This document shows, piece after piece, positions 7,975 through 16,424 of a stretch of DNA of 64,000 nucleotides (positions are counted from its first letter, which is position 1; each line of letters begins with the position of its first letter). Source of the stretch: Salinispora arenicola (GTDB lineage: Bacteria > Actinomycetota > Actinomycetes > Mycobacteriales > Micromonosporaceae); contig NZ_VFOL01000001.1 in NCBI RefSeq assembly GCF_006716065.1, forward strand, positions 3,968,001 to 4,032,000, given 5' to 3'. The position numbers and the translations under genes were made by a program. Below the pieces are notes generated by a model that saw only the letters and a list, made by a program, of their open reading frames with translations, did not search any database and was not told where the DNA came from.

Positions 7975-9738
7975 TCACAGGTGAAAGACGAACACACCGT
8001 CGATGTCCTCCCGGGTGATGCCCAGCCCGTCGATCGGCCGAGCTTCGATGTCCTCCCACGGTGTTCCCGCCACCCAACCCGGCAGGGCCACCACCGACCG
8101 GACCCCGAGGCCGCGCAGGTAAGCCACGCTGGCCGCGTCCGGGAAGGTGGCCGTCGCGGCCCGGGTCTGGGCCTGGGTGACGGGCTCGAACCCGGCCAGG
8201 CCGTTCGCCACCCGGGGGAACCCCTCGGTGCTCCAGAGCAGGTAAACCAGGTCGATCGTGCCACCGGCGGGCAGCACCAGCATCGGCTCCGCGGCCGTGC
8301 GCAGGGCGACCGGCGGTGGTGGTACCTCGGGGTGCGGTGTGCGGTTGACTCCCTCCAGGACGACCAGCGTCAGCGGCACCAGCGCGACTGCCGGTGCCAG
8401 TAAGCGGCGCCAGTCCCGGGTCGACCACCGGCGTGTCCGCCGTACCCACGCCGTTACCGTGCCCGCCGCCAGCACCGCCAGTAACAGGCTCGTCCAGTGC
8501 ATCATCCGGCCGGGAGTGCGCAACGCGTCCCACCCCGGCAGGTGCCGGGACAGCGTCAGGTACCCCGGATCGCCGTCCCCACCGAGGGTCGCTCCCAACC
8601 CCAACAGCACCGTGGCGAGGACGCCGAGCGCCAACGCCACCCGGTGCCGGAGCGGGTAGACCGAGACGAACACACCCACCGCCGCCAACCCGATCAGTGC
8701 CAGGCCGGGGAACAACGCCATCTCCGGCGGCCAGGAGAGCTGCTCCCGGGCTGCGGCATGCCGTTCACCCCAGAGCCAGGAATCCGCCGGTGCGGTGACG
8801 AACCCGATCAGTGGGGGTGAGAAGAGCTTCGTCCAGTCCAACGTCCGTTCGGCCTGCGGGTTGAGGTCGATGACCCGCAGGTAGACCACGCCCAGCAGTA
8901 GGGTCACCGCACCGAAGACACCCCCGCCGACCAGGTCCGCGAGCAGCAGCCGGCGGCCGAACGGGGGCCGCTCCCGACGTCGCCACCACGACCAGCCGTA
9001 GCCGCCCGCGCCGACCAGCACGGCAGCCAGCAGGAAGTACACCAGCGGCAGTCCGATGGCGAAGCCCAGACTGACCTGCCAGGCGGCGACGAGCCACCCG
9101 GCCAACGCCCAGCCTGGTCGTCGCTGCTGCGGCCGGTACCCGTGCCGGAGTGACCAGCCGTGCCCGCGCGCGAGCATCGCCAGGCACAACGCGATCCCGC
9201 CGCTGGACAGGATGTTCAGGTGACCGGCGTGTGCCAGCCGCCACGGCGCGAACGCCCAGGCGACCCCGGCGACCGCGCCGCCCCACCGGCCCGCACCGAG
9301 CTGCCGGACCAGGGCGTACGCCCCGACGAACGCCGCCGCATGCAGCAGCACGTAGGTCACGTTGTACCGGACCAGGGCGGCCTCGAAACCCGATCCGAGC
9401 ATGCCGAGTGGGGCGTATCCGAGCAGGGTGTCGCTGTAGGCGTACGTGTACCGCTCGGGAAAGAACGTGTTCGAGTGCCACAGGTTCAGTGGGTCGGTGA
9501 GAAACGCGTGCCCGCCCCAGGCCAGCTGCCAGGCTTGCAACGTTGGGTCGGCGACGTCGTTGGGGATGGTGCTCGCCGGGTGACGCAGTGTCGGCCAGGT
9601 CAGCACCACCGCCAGCAGTAGGCCGCCCAGGATCGCCAGCGTCCACTCGTGCCGTAGCCAGCGCCACCGGTCACGGGGCTCGGCGGGATCCCGGTGGTGG
9701 CTGGAGCTCGCCGTGGAGGCTCGGGCGTGGGTGGTCAT
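7975..9738 (-). CDS. Large polytopic membrane protein, GT-C/mannosyltransferase-like
   Basis: A 587-residue protein with about 11-12 hydrophobic segments and a C-terminal soluble part of about 130 residues. The first external loop carries an acidic stretch (PNDVADPTLQAWQLAW), similar in place to the catalytic acidic motif of GT-C glycosyltransferases that use polyprenyl-phosphate sugars. It is followed at once by a GT2 gene that could make such a donor. The family is not certain; YfhO-like or DUF6311-like membrane proteins look similar. Confidence 0.75.
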   Translation of the reverse strand: MTTHARASTASSSHHRDPAEPRDRWRWLRHEWTLAILGGLLLAVVLTWPTLRHPASTIPNDVADPTLQAWQLAWGGHAFLTDPLNLWHSNTFFPERYTYAYSDTLLGYAPLGMLGSGFEAALVRYNVTYVLLHAAAFVGAYALVRQLGAGRWGGAVAGVAWAFAPWRLAHAGHLNILSSGGIALCLAMLARGHGWSLRHGYRPQQRRPGWALAGWLVAAWQVSLGFAIGLPLVYFLLAAVLVGAGGYGWSWWRRRERPPFGRRLLLADLVGGGVFGAVTLLLGVVYLRVIDLNPQAERTLDWTKLFSPPLIGFVTAPADSWLWGERHAAAREQLSWPPEMALFPGLALIGLAAVGVFVSVYPLRHRVALALGVLATVLLGLGATLGGDGDPGYLTLSRHLPGWDALRTPGRMMHWTSLLLAVLAAGTVTAWVRRTRRWSTRDWRRLLAPAVALVPLTLVVLEGVNRTPHPEVPPPPVALRTAAEPMLVLPAGGTIDLVYLLWSTEGFPRVANGLAGFEPVTQAQTRAATATFPDAASVAYLRGLGVRSVVALPGWVAGTPWEDIEARPIDGLGITREDIDGVFVFHL

Positions 9739-9820
9739 AACGAAAGATCTTCAACCATCCGGTTCGCCGTGTCGATCCCGGCCCCGGGCAGGTTGGCGGC
9801 GGGGATGGTAGACATTCGGC

Positions 9821-10414
9821 GTGGTGGAGTTGAGCCGAACCGGCCAGCGTGGCATCGAGGACACGGTGCTGGACGCCGCCGGCGACTGCGTCCTCGCCTA
9901 CGGCGTGCGTCGCACGACGGTGACGGACGTGGCGCGTCGCGCCGGGGTGTCCCGGATGACCGTCTACCGGCGCTGGCCGGACGTGCAGTCGATGATCGGC
10001 GATCTGATGACCCGGGAGTGGCAGCGGGTGTTGCTGGCCACGGCGGCCGACGAGGGCGACGGGCACGCCCGGTCCCGTCTGGTCGCGCGGGTGGTGGCAG
10101 GGGCGCGGGTGATGCGTGAGCATCCGTTGTTGTGCAAGATCCGCGACGTCGACCCGGAGGTGCTGATCCCGTACCTCTTCGACCGGCGCGGCGCGGGTCA
10201 GGAGGACATGCTGCGGTTCCTGGTGGCGGCCGTTGCCGACGGCGCAGCGGACGGTTCGGTTCGGCCCGGCGACGCCGAGGTCATGGCTCGGATGGTTTTC
10301 CTGACCACGCAGTCCTTCGTGCTGTCCGCCCGGACCGTCGTCGACGGTGTTTCGTTCGCGAGCTTTGACCGGGAACTGGCCCGGCTGGTGGACGGTTACC
10401 TGCGGCCGGACTAG
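9821..10414 (+). CDS. TetR-family transcriptional regulator of the lipid gene group
   Basis: A 197-residue TetR repressor. The N-terminal HTH is clear: TVTDVARRAGVSRMTVYRRW at residues about 32-51, followed by a mostly helical ligand domain. Its neighbours (lipid kinase, FAD-linked oxidase and glycerol-3-phosphate dehydrogenase) form the same set as M. tuberculosis Rv2249c-Rv2252, where a TetR regulator (Rv2250c) is also present. It probably acts on the divergent palindrome at 14383-14399. GTG at 9821 or the next codon may start translation. An insertion sequence begins 4 bp after its stop codon, without damaging it. Confidence 0.88.
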   Translation: MVELSRTGQRGIEDTVLDAAGDCVLAYGVRRTTVTDVARRAGVSRMTVYRRWPDVQSMIGDLMTREWQRVLLATAADEGDGHARSRLVARVVAGARVMREHPLLCKIRDVDPEVLIPYLFDRRGAGQEDMLRFLVAAVADGAADGSVRPGDAEVMARMVFLTTQSFVLSARTVVDGVSFASFDRELARLVDGYLRPD

Positions 10415-10417
10415 CTA
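10408..10417. repeat. Left copy of 10-bp target-site duplication
   Basis: GGACTAGCTA directly precedes the left end of the insertion sequence and recurs at 11930-11939 directly after the right end. Duplications of about 9-12 bp are usual for IS4-family elements. This copy contains the TAG stop codon of the TetR gene. Confidence 0.85.
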
Positions 10418-10418
10418 T

Positions 10419-10435
10419 AACGCCGTTCAGTTAGG
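10419..10435 (+). repeat. Left terminal inverted repeat of the IS
   Basis: AACGCCGTTCAGTTAGG; identical to the reverse complement of 11912-11928. Similarity continues imperfectly inwards (GGCTGG and CAAGGG appear in both ends). Confidence 0.9.
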
Positions 10436-10450
10436 GCGGTGGCTGGTTCG

Positions 10451-11845
10451 TCAAGGGTCGTTGGTGATGACGTCGATGCTGGTGGTGGCCTTGTAGGTTC
10501 GGCGGTCGATCCGGGGTCCGCGGGTCTGGTACCTGGAGTTCGAGCGTTTGATCATGCGGGCCTTGAATCGGATGCGACGGTCGGGCAGCAGGTCCGTCAG
10601 GACGCGTTCACCGATGGCGCCGACCAGGTCGATGACGGTGTTGGTGATGATGCCGGCGGCCTGGGTGATCTGGTCGCGGGCGGCGTGCAGGGCGGTGGTG
10701 AAGCTGGCCCGGTCCGGGTCGAGGCCGGGCCGGCTGTCGGTGGCGTCGACCATGGCGGTGCGCAGCACCTGGTAGACGATGAGCAGGGCGTGGATCTCCT
10801 GGTCGACGCCGTCGGGGGTGCGGGCGCGCAGCACCCGGCCGCCGAGGATGGTGGACTTCAGTTCCAGGTAGGCGGTCTCGATTTCCCACCGCTGGTGGTA
10901 GAGGCGGACGAGGTCGGCGGCGGGGTAGCGACGTGGGTCGAGCAGGGTGGTGATGAGCCTGTAGTCGCCGGTGTGGCTGCCGGCCGTGGTGGTGATGCTG
11001 ATCCGGGCCTCGATGATCCTCACCGGCTGGCCGTCGATGACCGACAGCCAGGATCCGTCTCGACGGCGGCGGGTCATCGGGAGTTTCCGGCCGCTCTTGC
11101 AGCGGATCAGCAGGTCCGCTCCGGTGGCGGTGAACGCGCCGATTAGGTCGGCGGCGGCGTAGTTGCGGTCGGCCAGCAGCAGCATTCCGGCGGGCAGGCT
11201 GCGGGTCAGCCGGTGGGCTTGGGTGATCTCGCCGGTGGTGCTCGGGTCGAACACGGCGTCGATGACTGAGCGGGTGCCGCATGTCAGTAGCGCGCTCAGC
11301 CGCAGTGTGGGGTAGCCGGAGCCGCCGTTGTTGCACCGGTGTTTGCCGTAGCGACCCAGGTTGGCCGGCGAGTCCGCGACAGCGATCATGGTGCCGTCGA
11401 CGACGAGCGGTAGCAGTCCCCGCCATCGCACCGCAGCGACAGCGCTGGTGGCCGCGGGGCCGCGCAGCAGGTCGAACAAGGCCCGCAGTGGGGCCGGGCC
11501 GAGTCGTTGCCGGGCCTGCCGCAACGCGCTGTCGCTGGGATCGGCGACTGGCAGCCCGCGCAGACCGGCGACGAGTTTCGCCCACACCTGCCGGTAGCCG
11601 CAATCGGCGAACAGGCAGCCGGCCAGCAGCAGATACACCACGACCCGGGCCGGCAACAGGCGGACACGTCGCTGTGTGCGCCTGGTCGCAGCCAGCACGT
11701 CATCGATCATCTCGAACGGCACGAGGCGGGTCAGCTCACCGAGGTGACCCGCCGCGAACGGCCCGGCAGCTACCGTGACCGTCCGGGCTATGGCAATCTC
11801 ATCCACCGAGCGGGGTTCCTGGTTCGGGTTGTCTTGGAGTGACAA
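10451..11845 (-). CDS. IS4-family DDE transposase
   Basis: A 464-residue transposase filling the element. The N-terminal part resembles the IS4 N-terminal domain. The DDE catalytic residues are visible: Asp150 in LVVDGT, Asp226 in LLADRNY and Glu323 in the IS4 signature Y-x2-R-x3-E-x6-K (Tyr316, Arg319, Glu323, Lys330 within YHQRWEIETAYLELK). No frameshift or stop is seen, so the element looks able to move. Translation runs from the right end of the element to the left. Confidence 0.95.
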   Translation of the reverse strand: MSLQDNPNQEPRSVDEIAIARTVTVAAGPFAAGHLGELTRLVPFEMIDDVLAATRRTQRRVRLLPARVVVYLLLAGCLFADCGYRQVWAKLVAGLRGLPVADPSDSALRQARQRLGPAPLRALFDLLRGPAATSAVAAVRWRGLLPLVVDGTMIAVADSPANLGRYGKHRCNNGGSGYPTLRLSALLTCGTRSVIDAVFDPSTTGEITQAHRLTRSLPAGMLLLADRNYAAADLIGAFTATGADLLIRCKSGRKLPMTRRRRDGSWLSVIDGQPVRIIEARISITTTAGSHTGDYRLITTLLDPRRYPAADLVRLYHQRWEIETAYLELKSTILGGRVLRARTPDGVDQEIHALLIVYQVLRTAMVDATDSRPGLDPDRASFTTALHAARDQITQAAGIITNTVIDLVGAIGERVLTDLLPDRRIRFKARMIKRSNSRYQTRGPRIDRRTYKATTSIDVITNDP

Positions 11846-11911
11846 ACCTTGATACCGGAGCCCCGCTTCTCATTCCCTGATCAACACACCCCTTGACCAG
11901 CCACGCCTACA

Positions 11912-11928
11912 CCTAACTGAACGGCGTT
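11912..11928 (-). repeat. Right terminal inverted repeat of the IS
   Basis: Reverse complement reads AACGCCGTTCAGTTAGG, matching the left end over 17 of 17 bases. Confidence 0.9.
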
Positions 11929-11929
11929 G

Positions 11930-11939
11930 GGACTAGCTA
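11930..11939. repeat. Right copy of 10-bp target-site duplication
   Basis: GGACTAGCTA, identical to 10408-10417. Positions 11937-11939 are the stop codon of the lipid kinase gene on the minus strand, so the duplication supplied each neighbouring gene with an intact stop. Confidence 0.85.
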
Positions 11940-12806
11940 GGGTGCCCAGGCGAGAAGCCCGAGGGCCCGGCGACGGACCTCGACCTGGATCCGGTCGGCC
12001 CGGTCGACGGGGTCGCCGTCGCCGTACACGGTCACCGGCCGGTCGGTGTGAATGGTGACCGACTCTCCGCGGTAGCAGGTGACCTGCCGACGGCGGAGAT
12101 GCCGACCGGTCCGCAGTTGGGGGAGCGCGACCGGGAGTAGCAGCTTGGTGGTGCGACCGAGTACCACCACGTCCAGCGTCCCGTCGTCGGGTTGCGCCGT
12201 CGGAGCGACGTGTAGCCCGCCGCCGTAGTAGCCGCAGTTGGCGACCACCACCGTGTACGCGTCCACCTGCGTCACGTGACCGGCGACGGAAACCGTGTAC
12301 TGGGTGCGGGGCCAGCGCAGCAGCGCGCGCAGCCCGGCGGCCGGGTACACCAGTGACGCGGGTAGGCGGGACCGGTTCGCCAGGTCGTTGGCCACCGCGT
12401 CGACACCGGTGTAGACGCTGCCGACAACCGTCTGCCCCGCGACTCGCAGCACGTCGAGATACCGCGGCGGGGCGTGGAGCAGCAGGTCGGCGAGCGCGGC
12501 TGGGGAGCGCGGCAGCCGGAGTTGGCGGGCGAAGTCGTTGCCGCGGCCGGCGGGAATGACGCCGAGCAGGCCGCCGGCCTCGGCGACCGCCCCGGCGAGC
12601 AGACGGATGGTGCCGTCTCCGCCGGCGGCGACCACGATCTCACCTTGCCGCACCACCGCGGTGGCAGCCCGCCGGGCCTGCCCGACGGTCTGCGTGTAGT
12701 CCACCCGGACCCGCGCGCCGGCGGCGCGTAGCTCGTGCGCCACCGGCATCAGTCGGGACAGCCCGCGGCGCGCGGCCGGGCCGAGGATCACGGCGAAGGA
12801 GCGCAC
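11937..12806 (-). CDS. dagK: Diacylglycerol/lipid kinase (DagK family)
   Basis: A 289-residue DAGK-catalytic-domain protein. The nucleotide-binding motif AAGGDGTIR is at about residues 60-68, and PAGRGNDFARQL marks the second conserved segment. Enzymes of this family phosphorylate diacylglycerol or similar lipids at the inner membrane. The GTG start directly abuts the TAG stop of the FAD-linked oxidase gene, so the two are one operon. The M. tuberculosis counterpart of this neighbourhood (Rv2252) is a diacylglycerol kinase linked to phosphatidylinositol mannoside synthesis; the same role here is inference. Confidence 0.9.
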   Translation of the reverse strand: MRSFAVILGPAARRGLSRLMPVAHELRAAGARVRVDYTQTVGQARRAATAVVRQGEIVVAAGGDGTIRLLAGAVAEAGGLLGVIPAGRGNDFARQLRLPRSPAALADLLLHAPPRYLDVLRVAGQTVVGSVYTGVDAVANDLANRSRLPASLVYPAAGLRALLRWPRTQYTVSVAGHVTQVDAYTVVVANCGYYGGGLHVAPTAQPDDGTLDVVVLGRTTKLLLPVALPQLRTGRHLRRRQVTCYRGESVTIHTDRPVTVYGDGDPVDRADRIQVEVRRRALGLLAWAP

Positions 12807-14372
12807 CTATGGCACCAGGATGCCGGGGTTGAGGATGCCGGCCGGGTCCAGGTGATGTTTGACGGCCCGGAGCAGGTCGACGGCGAGATCTCCGATCTCG
12901 GCCGCGTACCAGTCCCGGTGGTCGGTGCCGACCCCGTGATGGTGGGTGATCGTGCCCCCGGCGGCGGCGATCGCGTCGCTGGCCGCCGCTTTCGCAGTGT
13001 GCCACCGGTCGATCGGGTCGGGCCCGGGAGAGCAGATCACCGTGAAGTACAGCGAGGCGCCGGTTTCGTAGACGTGGGAGACGTGCGCCAGCACCAGCGC
13101 GCCGTGCGGCAGCGCGTCGAGGATCGCGGCGCGGACCCGCTCGTGCACCTCGGGTAGCCGTGACCAGTACGCGGCGGTCTCCACGGTCTCCGCGAACGCC
13201 CCCGCGTCCAGCAGTGCGTCGCGTAGGTAGGGCGCGTCGAAGCGGTGTTGTTCCCACTGCTGTCCCGGCTCGACGCCCAGCGGCCGGCCGCCGTGTGCGG
13301 ACAGCACCGCGGCCGCCGTCTCGGCGACGACGTGGACGTGCTCGCCCTCCCACCCGATGACCAGCAGGCAACCGCCGTCGGAGCGGCCGGAACCAGTTGC
13401 CCCGATCATGGTCTCGACCTCGTCGGAGAGCCGCAGCACCGTGGCTCGTGGCCCGTCCTGCGCCAGCTTTCGTACGGCGTGTAGGCCATCGGTGAACGAG
13501 TCGAACCGCCAGCCCTCGTAGTGTGTCTGCGTCGGCATCGGTCGCACACGCACGGTCACATCGGTGATGACGCCCAGCGTCCCCTCACTGCCGAGGAAGA
13601 GCTGCCGCAGGTCGGGCCCCGCGGCGGAGGCTGGTGCGCGTCCCACCTGGATGGTGCCCCGCGGCGTGGCGACGGTCAGTGCGGTCACCATGTCGTCGAA
13701 GCGGCCGTACCCGGTTGACGCTTGGCCGGAGGAGCGGGTGGCCGCGAAGCCGCCGATGGTGGCGTACTCGTAGGACTGGGGAACATGGCCGAGGGTGAAT
13801 CCGTGCTCGGCGAGCAGTTCGGCGGCGCGGGGGGCGGGCAGCCCGGCCTGAAGCGTCGCGGTCCGCGAGATGGCGTCGACGGCGACGAGCCCGTTCAGTC
13901 GGCCCAGGTCGAGGGTGACGTGGGGGACCGCGGGGGGTGCCAGCCCGCCGACGACCGAGGTGCCACCGCCGAAGGGAACGACAGCCACCTGAAACCGGGA
14001 GCAGATGTCGAGGACGGACACCACCTCGGCGGTGGTCGCCGGTCGGACCACCGCCTGCGGGATCCGTCGGAGCTCGCCGCTGCGGCGTCGCAGCAGGTCG
14101 GGTGTTGACATACCGGCCGCGTGGCGGGCCCGGATCGGCCGGGAGGTCCGCACGTGGTCGGCGCCGATGGCGGCCCGCAGCGCATTCAGGACCGTGTCGT
14201 CGTCGTGCTCCCGGGTGTCGGCCGTGACGTCGGCCGGCGGCACGGCCGGGGGTGGCGGTGTCAGCTCCAGCACCTGGGCCAGCAGCTTCGCGGCGGAGTC
14301 CGGCAGCGGCTTCGCCCGCGATGCCGGTCCCCATCGCGTCCGTCCGGTGGCGTCTTCCCCATCTCCATCCAT
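12807..14372 (-). CDS. FAD-linked oxidase, alkyl-DHAP synthase-like (VAO family)
   Basis: A protein of 521 residues with a PCMH-type FAD domain (VVPFGGGTSVVGGLA, then GFAATRSSGQASTGYGRFDD) and a C-terminal cap ending HLDPAGILNPGIL, the usual end of the D-lactate dehydrogenase / alkyldihydroxyacetonephosphate synthase branch. It may form or oxidise a glycerol-lipid intermediate, consistent with the kinase downstream and the glycerol-3-phosphate dehydrogenase across the promoter. ATG at 14372 is preferred over GTG at 14399 because the latter lies inside the operator palindrome. The reaction is inferred from family and context only. Confidence 0.85.
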   Translation of the reverse strand: MDGDGEDATGRTRWGPASRAKPLPDSAAKLLAQVLELTPPPPAVPPADVTADTREHDDDTVLNALRAAIGADHVRTSRPIRARHAAGMSTPDLLRRRSGELRRIPQAVVRPATTAEVVSVLDICSRFQVAVVPFGGGTSVVGGLAPPAVPHVTLDLGRLNGLVAVDAISRTATLQAGLPAPRAAELLAEHGFTLGHVPQSYEYATIGGFAATRSSGQASTGYGRFDDMVTALTVATPRGTIQVGRAPASAAGPDLRQLFLGSEGTLGVITDVTVRVRPMPTQTHYEGWRFDSFTDGLHAVRKLAQDGPRATVLRLSDEVETMIGATGSGRSDGGCLLVIGWEGEHVHVVAETAAAVLSAHGGRPLGVEPGQQWEQHRFDAPYLRDALLDAGAFAETVETAAYWSRLPEVHERVRAAILDALPHGALVLAHVSHVYETGASLYFTVICSPGPDPIDRWHTAKAAASDAIAAAGGTITHHHGVGTDHRDWYAAEIGDLAVDLLRAVKHHLDPAGILNPGILVP

Positions 14373-14374
14373 GT

Positions 14375-14399
14375 GTGACAGAGTGACATTGGCTGTCAC
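14375..14399. promoter_or_regulatory. Operator in the divergent oxidase/glpD promoter
   Basis: GTGACA-TTGGC-TGTCAC (14383-14399) is a perfect inverted repeat, and a further direct copy of GTGACA lies at 14375-14380. It sits between the divergent oxidase and glycerol-3-phosphate dehydrogenase starts, so one repressor could control both arms. The TetR protein encoded at 9821-10414 is the natural candidate; this is inference from position. Confidence 0.65.
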
Positions 14400-14417
14400 T
14401 TCTTAGCAAGGGGGCGC

Positions 14418-15941
14418 ATGAACTCCGCGCTGACCGGACCGCGCCGGGACCGGGAACTCGCCGAGCTGGCCGGCGGAAAGGTCGTCGACGTCCTCGTCGT
14501 GGGTCTCGGCGTCACCGGCGCCGGGGTGGCGCTCGACGCCGCCAGCCGCGGCCTGTCCGTGGCCGCCGTGGATGCCCACGACCTCGCCCACGGCACCTCC
14601 CGTTGGAGCTCCAAGCTGGTCCACGGCGGCCTGCGCTACCTCGCCCACGGCCGGGTCCGGATCGCCTACGAGAGCGCGGTCGAACGCCACGTCCTGATGA
14701 CACGCACCGCCCCGCATCTGGCCCGCGCACTTCCGATGCTGCTCCCGGCGACCGGGTACACCGCCGGTTGGCAGGACCGGGCCGCGGCCGCCGGGCTGCA
14801 CGCCGGCGACCTGCTGCGCGCCTGCGCCGGGACCTCGCGCCGGACGCTGCCGAGCACGCGACGGCTCCGTCCGGCCGAGGTGAGCGCGATGGTCCCAGCG
14901 CTACGCCCGGCCGGCCTCCGCGGCGCCCGCCTGTCCTGGGACGGCCAGCTCTGCGACGACGCCCGGCTGGTGGTCGGCCTGGCTCGTGCCGCGGCGGCAC
15001 GATCCGCCCGCATCCTGCCCGGCTGTCGAGTGGTCGACCTGCGCCGCGACGGTGCCACCGTCGAGGACGCCCGGACCGGGCAGACGCTGCACCTCACCGC
15101 CCGCGCAGTGATCAACGCCACCGGTGTCTGGGCGGGTGACCTGACCCCACACGTCCGCCTGCGGCCCTCCCGGGGCACCCACATCGTGCTGTCCGCCGCT
15201 TCGCTGGGCGGGCTCTGGGCCGGCCTGACCATCCCCGTTCCCGGCGAGTTCTCCCGCTACGTCCTCGCGCTTCCCCAGACCGACGGTCTGGTCTACGTCG
15301 GGCTCACCGACGAACCGGTGGACGGACCCATCCCGGACGTGCCGGAACCCACCGAGGCCGACATCGCGTTCCTGCTCGACGTGCTCAACAGCGCCCTCGA
15401 CCGGCCGCTGCGGCGCACCGACGTCCTCGGTGCGTACGCCGGGCTCCGGCCGCTGCTCGCGGACGCCGACGACCGGACCGCCGACCTCTCCCGGCGGCAC
15501 GCTGTCATCGAGGACCCGGACGGGGTCATCAGCGTCGTGGGCGGGAAGCTCACCACCTATCGGCGGATGGCCGAGGACGCGGTGGACACCGCGGTTCGCC
15601 GCCGGGCACTCACCGCTGGTGCCTGCCGCACCCGCCGGCTGCCGCTGCCCGGCGCCGGGAGCGGGGCTGACCTGGCGCGGGTTCCCGCGCCCCGGCGCCT
15701 CGTGGCCCGTTACGGCGTCGAGGCGGTCGACGTCCTGGCCGAGGCGCCGGCACATCTGCACCGTCCGATCGGACCCGACATCCCCGTCACCGGAGCCGAG
15801 CTGCTCTGGGCCGTCCGGCACGAACTCGCGCTCACCGTCGACGACCTCCTCGACCGGCGGACCCGCCTCGGACTCGTCCCCGCCTACCGAGACGCCGCGC
15901 TGCCGGTGGCGCGCGAGGTCCTCGCGGTCGCGGGACGATGA
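14418..15941 (+). CDS. glpD: Glycerol-3-phosphate dehydrogenase, FAD-dependent
   Basis: A 507-residue flavoprotein that oxidises glycerol-3-phosphate to dihydroxyacetone phosphate at the membrane and passes electrons to quinone. The Rossmann motif VLVVGLGVTGAGVALDA is at residues about 24-40, SSKLVHGGLRYLAHG at about 63-77 is the family signature, and VVGGKLTTYRRMAEDAV near 375 is the conserved C-terminal FAD segment. AAGGGGG lies upstream of the ATG. It is transcribed divergently from the FAD-linked oxidase with a shared palindromic operator, as glpD1 (Rv2249c) is grouped with Rv2250c-Rv2252 in mycobacteria. Confidence 0.93.
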   Translation: MNSALTGPRRDRELAELAGGKVVDVLVVGLGVTGAGVALDAASRGLSVAAVDAHDLAHGTSRWSSKLVHGGLRYLAHGRVRIAYESAVERHVLMTRTAPHLARALPMLLPATGYTAGWQDRAAAAGLHAGDLLRACAGTSRRTLPSTRRLRPAEVSAMVPALRPAGLRGARLSWDGQLCDDARLVVGLARAAAARSARILPGCRVVDLRRDGATVEDARTGQTLHLTARAVINATGVWAGDLTPHVRLRPSRGTHIVLSAASLGGLWAGLTIPVPGEFSRYVLALPQTDGLVYVGLTDEPVDGPIPDVPEPTEADIAFLLDVLNSALDRPLRRTDVLGAYAGLRPLLADADDRTADLSRRHAVIEDPDGVISVVGGKLTTYRRMAEDAVDTAVRRRALTAGACRTRRLPLPGAGSGADLARVPAPRRLVARYGVEAVDVLAEAPAHLHRPIGPDIPVTGAELLWAVRHELALTVDDLLDRRTRLGLVPAYRDAALPVAREVLAVAGR

Positions 15942-15992
15942 CCGGCGCCGCACCCGAGCCCAGCAGGTCTCCTGGTCAGCGGTGGCTGCGTG

Positions 15993-16424
15993 TCACCAGT
16001 CGGCTCGGGCCGGCCCCTCGCTGGACGGGCGGATGCGTCTGCGGTCCGCGTGGACGGCGTACCGGATCGAGCGTAGGGTCGCGTCCGGTGTGAAGATGAG
16101 CGCGTACCAGCGGTCCAGCGTGGCGCGTAACTGAGCGACCGTGGCCTGGAGCCGGCGGGCCCGCTCGTCCGAGGCGCGCAACTGCTCCCGTACGGACTGC
16201 GCCTCGGCCTCCAACTCGGCCATCCGGACCCGCATCGGCTGCACCAGGGTCAGCGCGGTGTCGGTGAGCACATCGGCCGCCTCGGCGCGGAACTTTCGTC
16301 GTTTGACCACCACCGCGGCGATGGTCGCGAATCCGCCGGCGCCGCCGAGGACGCCGAGGACTGACAGCAGGACCTGTAGCCACTGCGGGGCGGCGTTGGC
16401 CGGGGGTGCGGGCGGGGCTGTCAT
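15993..16424 (-). CDS. Small membrane-anchored coiled-coil protein
   Basis: A 143-residue protein with one membrane segment at about residues 17-41 after a proline/alanine-rich start, then a basic KRRKFR stop-transfer and a long predicted coiled coil (about 50-108) rich in Glu, Arg and Gln. The C-terminus is basic. I do not recognise a family; the size and form resemble holin-associated or phage-borne membrane proteins, but no phage gene is adjacent. Its ATG overlaps the stop of the upstream membrane-protein gene (ATGA), so the two are coupled. Confidence 0.7.
   Translation of the reverse strand: MTAPPAPPANAAPQWLQVLLSVLGVLGGAGGFATIAAVVVKRRKFRAEAADVLTDTALTLVQPMRVRMAELEAEAQSVREQLRASDERARRLQATVAQLRATLDRWYALIFTPDATLRSIRYAVHADRRRIRPSSEGPARADW

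Larger units (their letters stand above)
10418..11929. mobile_element. IS4-family insertion sequence, complete (1512 bp)
   Basis: A single transposase gene is flanked by 17-bp perfect terminal inverted repeats (AACGCCGTTCAGTTAGG at 10419-10435 and its complement at 11912-11928), with one mismatched outermost base at each end, and by the 10-bp direct repeat GGACTAGCTA on both sides. Intact ends, an intact transposase and an identical target duplication indicate a recent insertion. Removing the element plus one repeat copy restores two genes whose stop codons abut (TAG followed by CTA). Confidence 0.92.
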
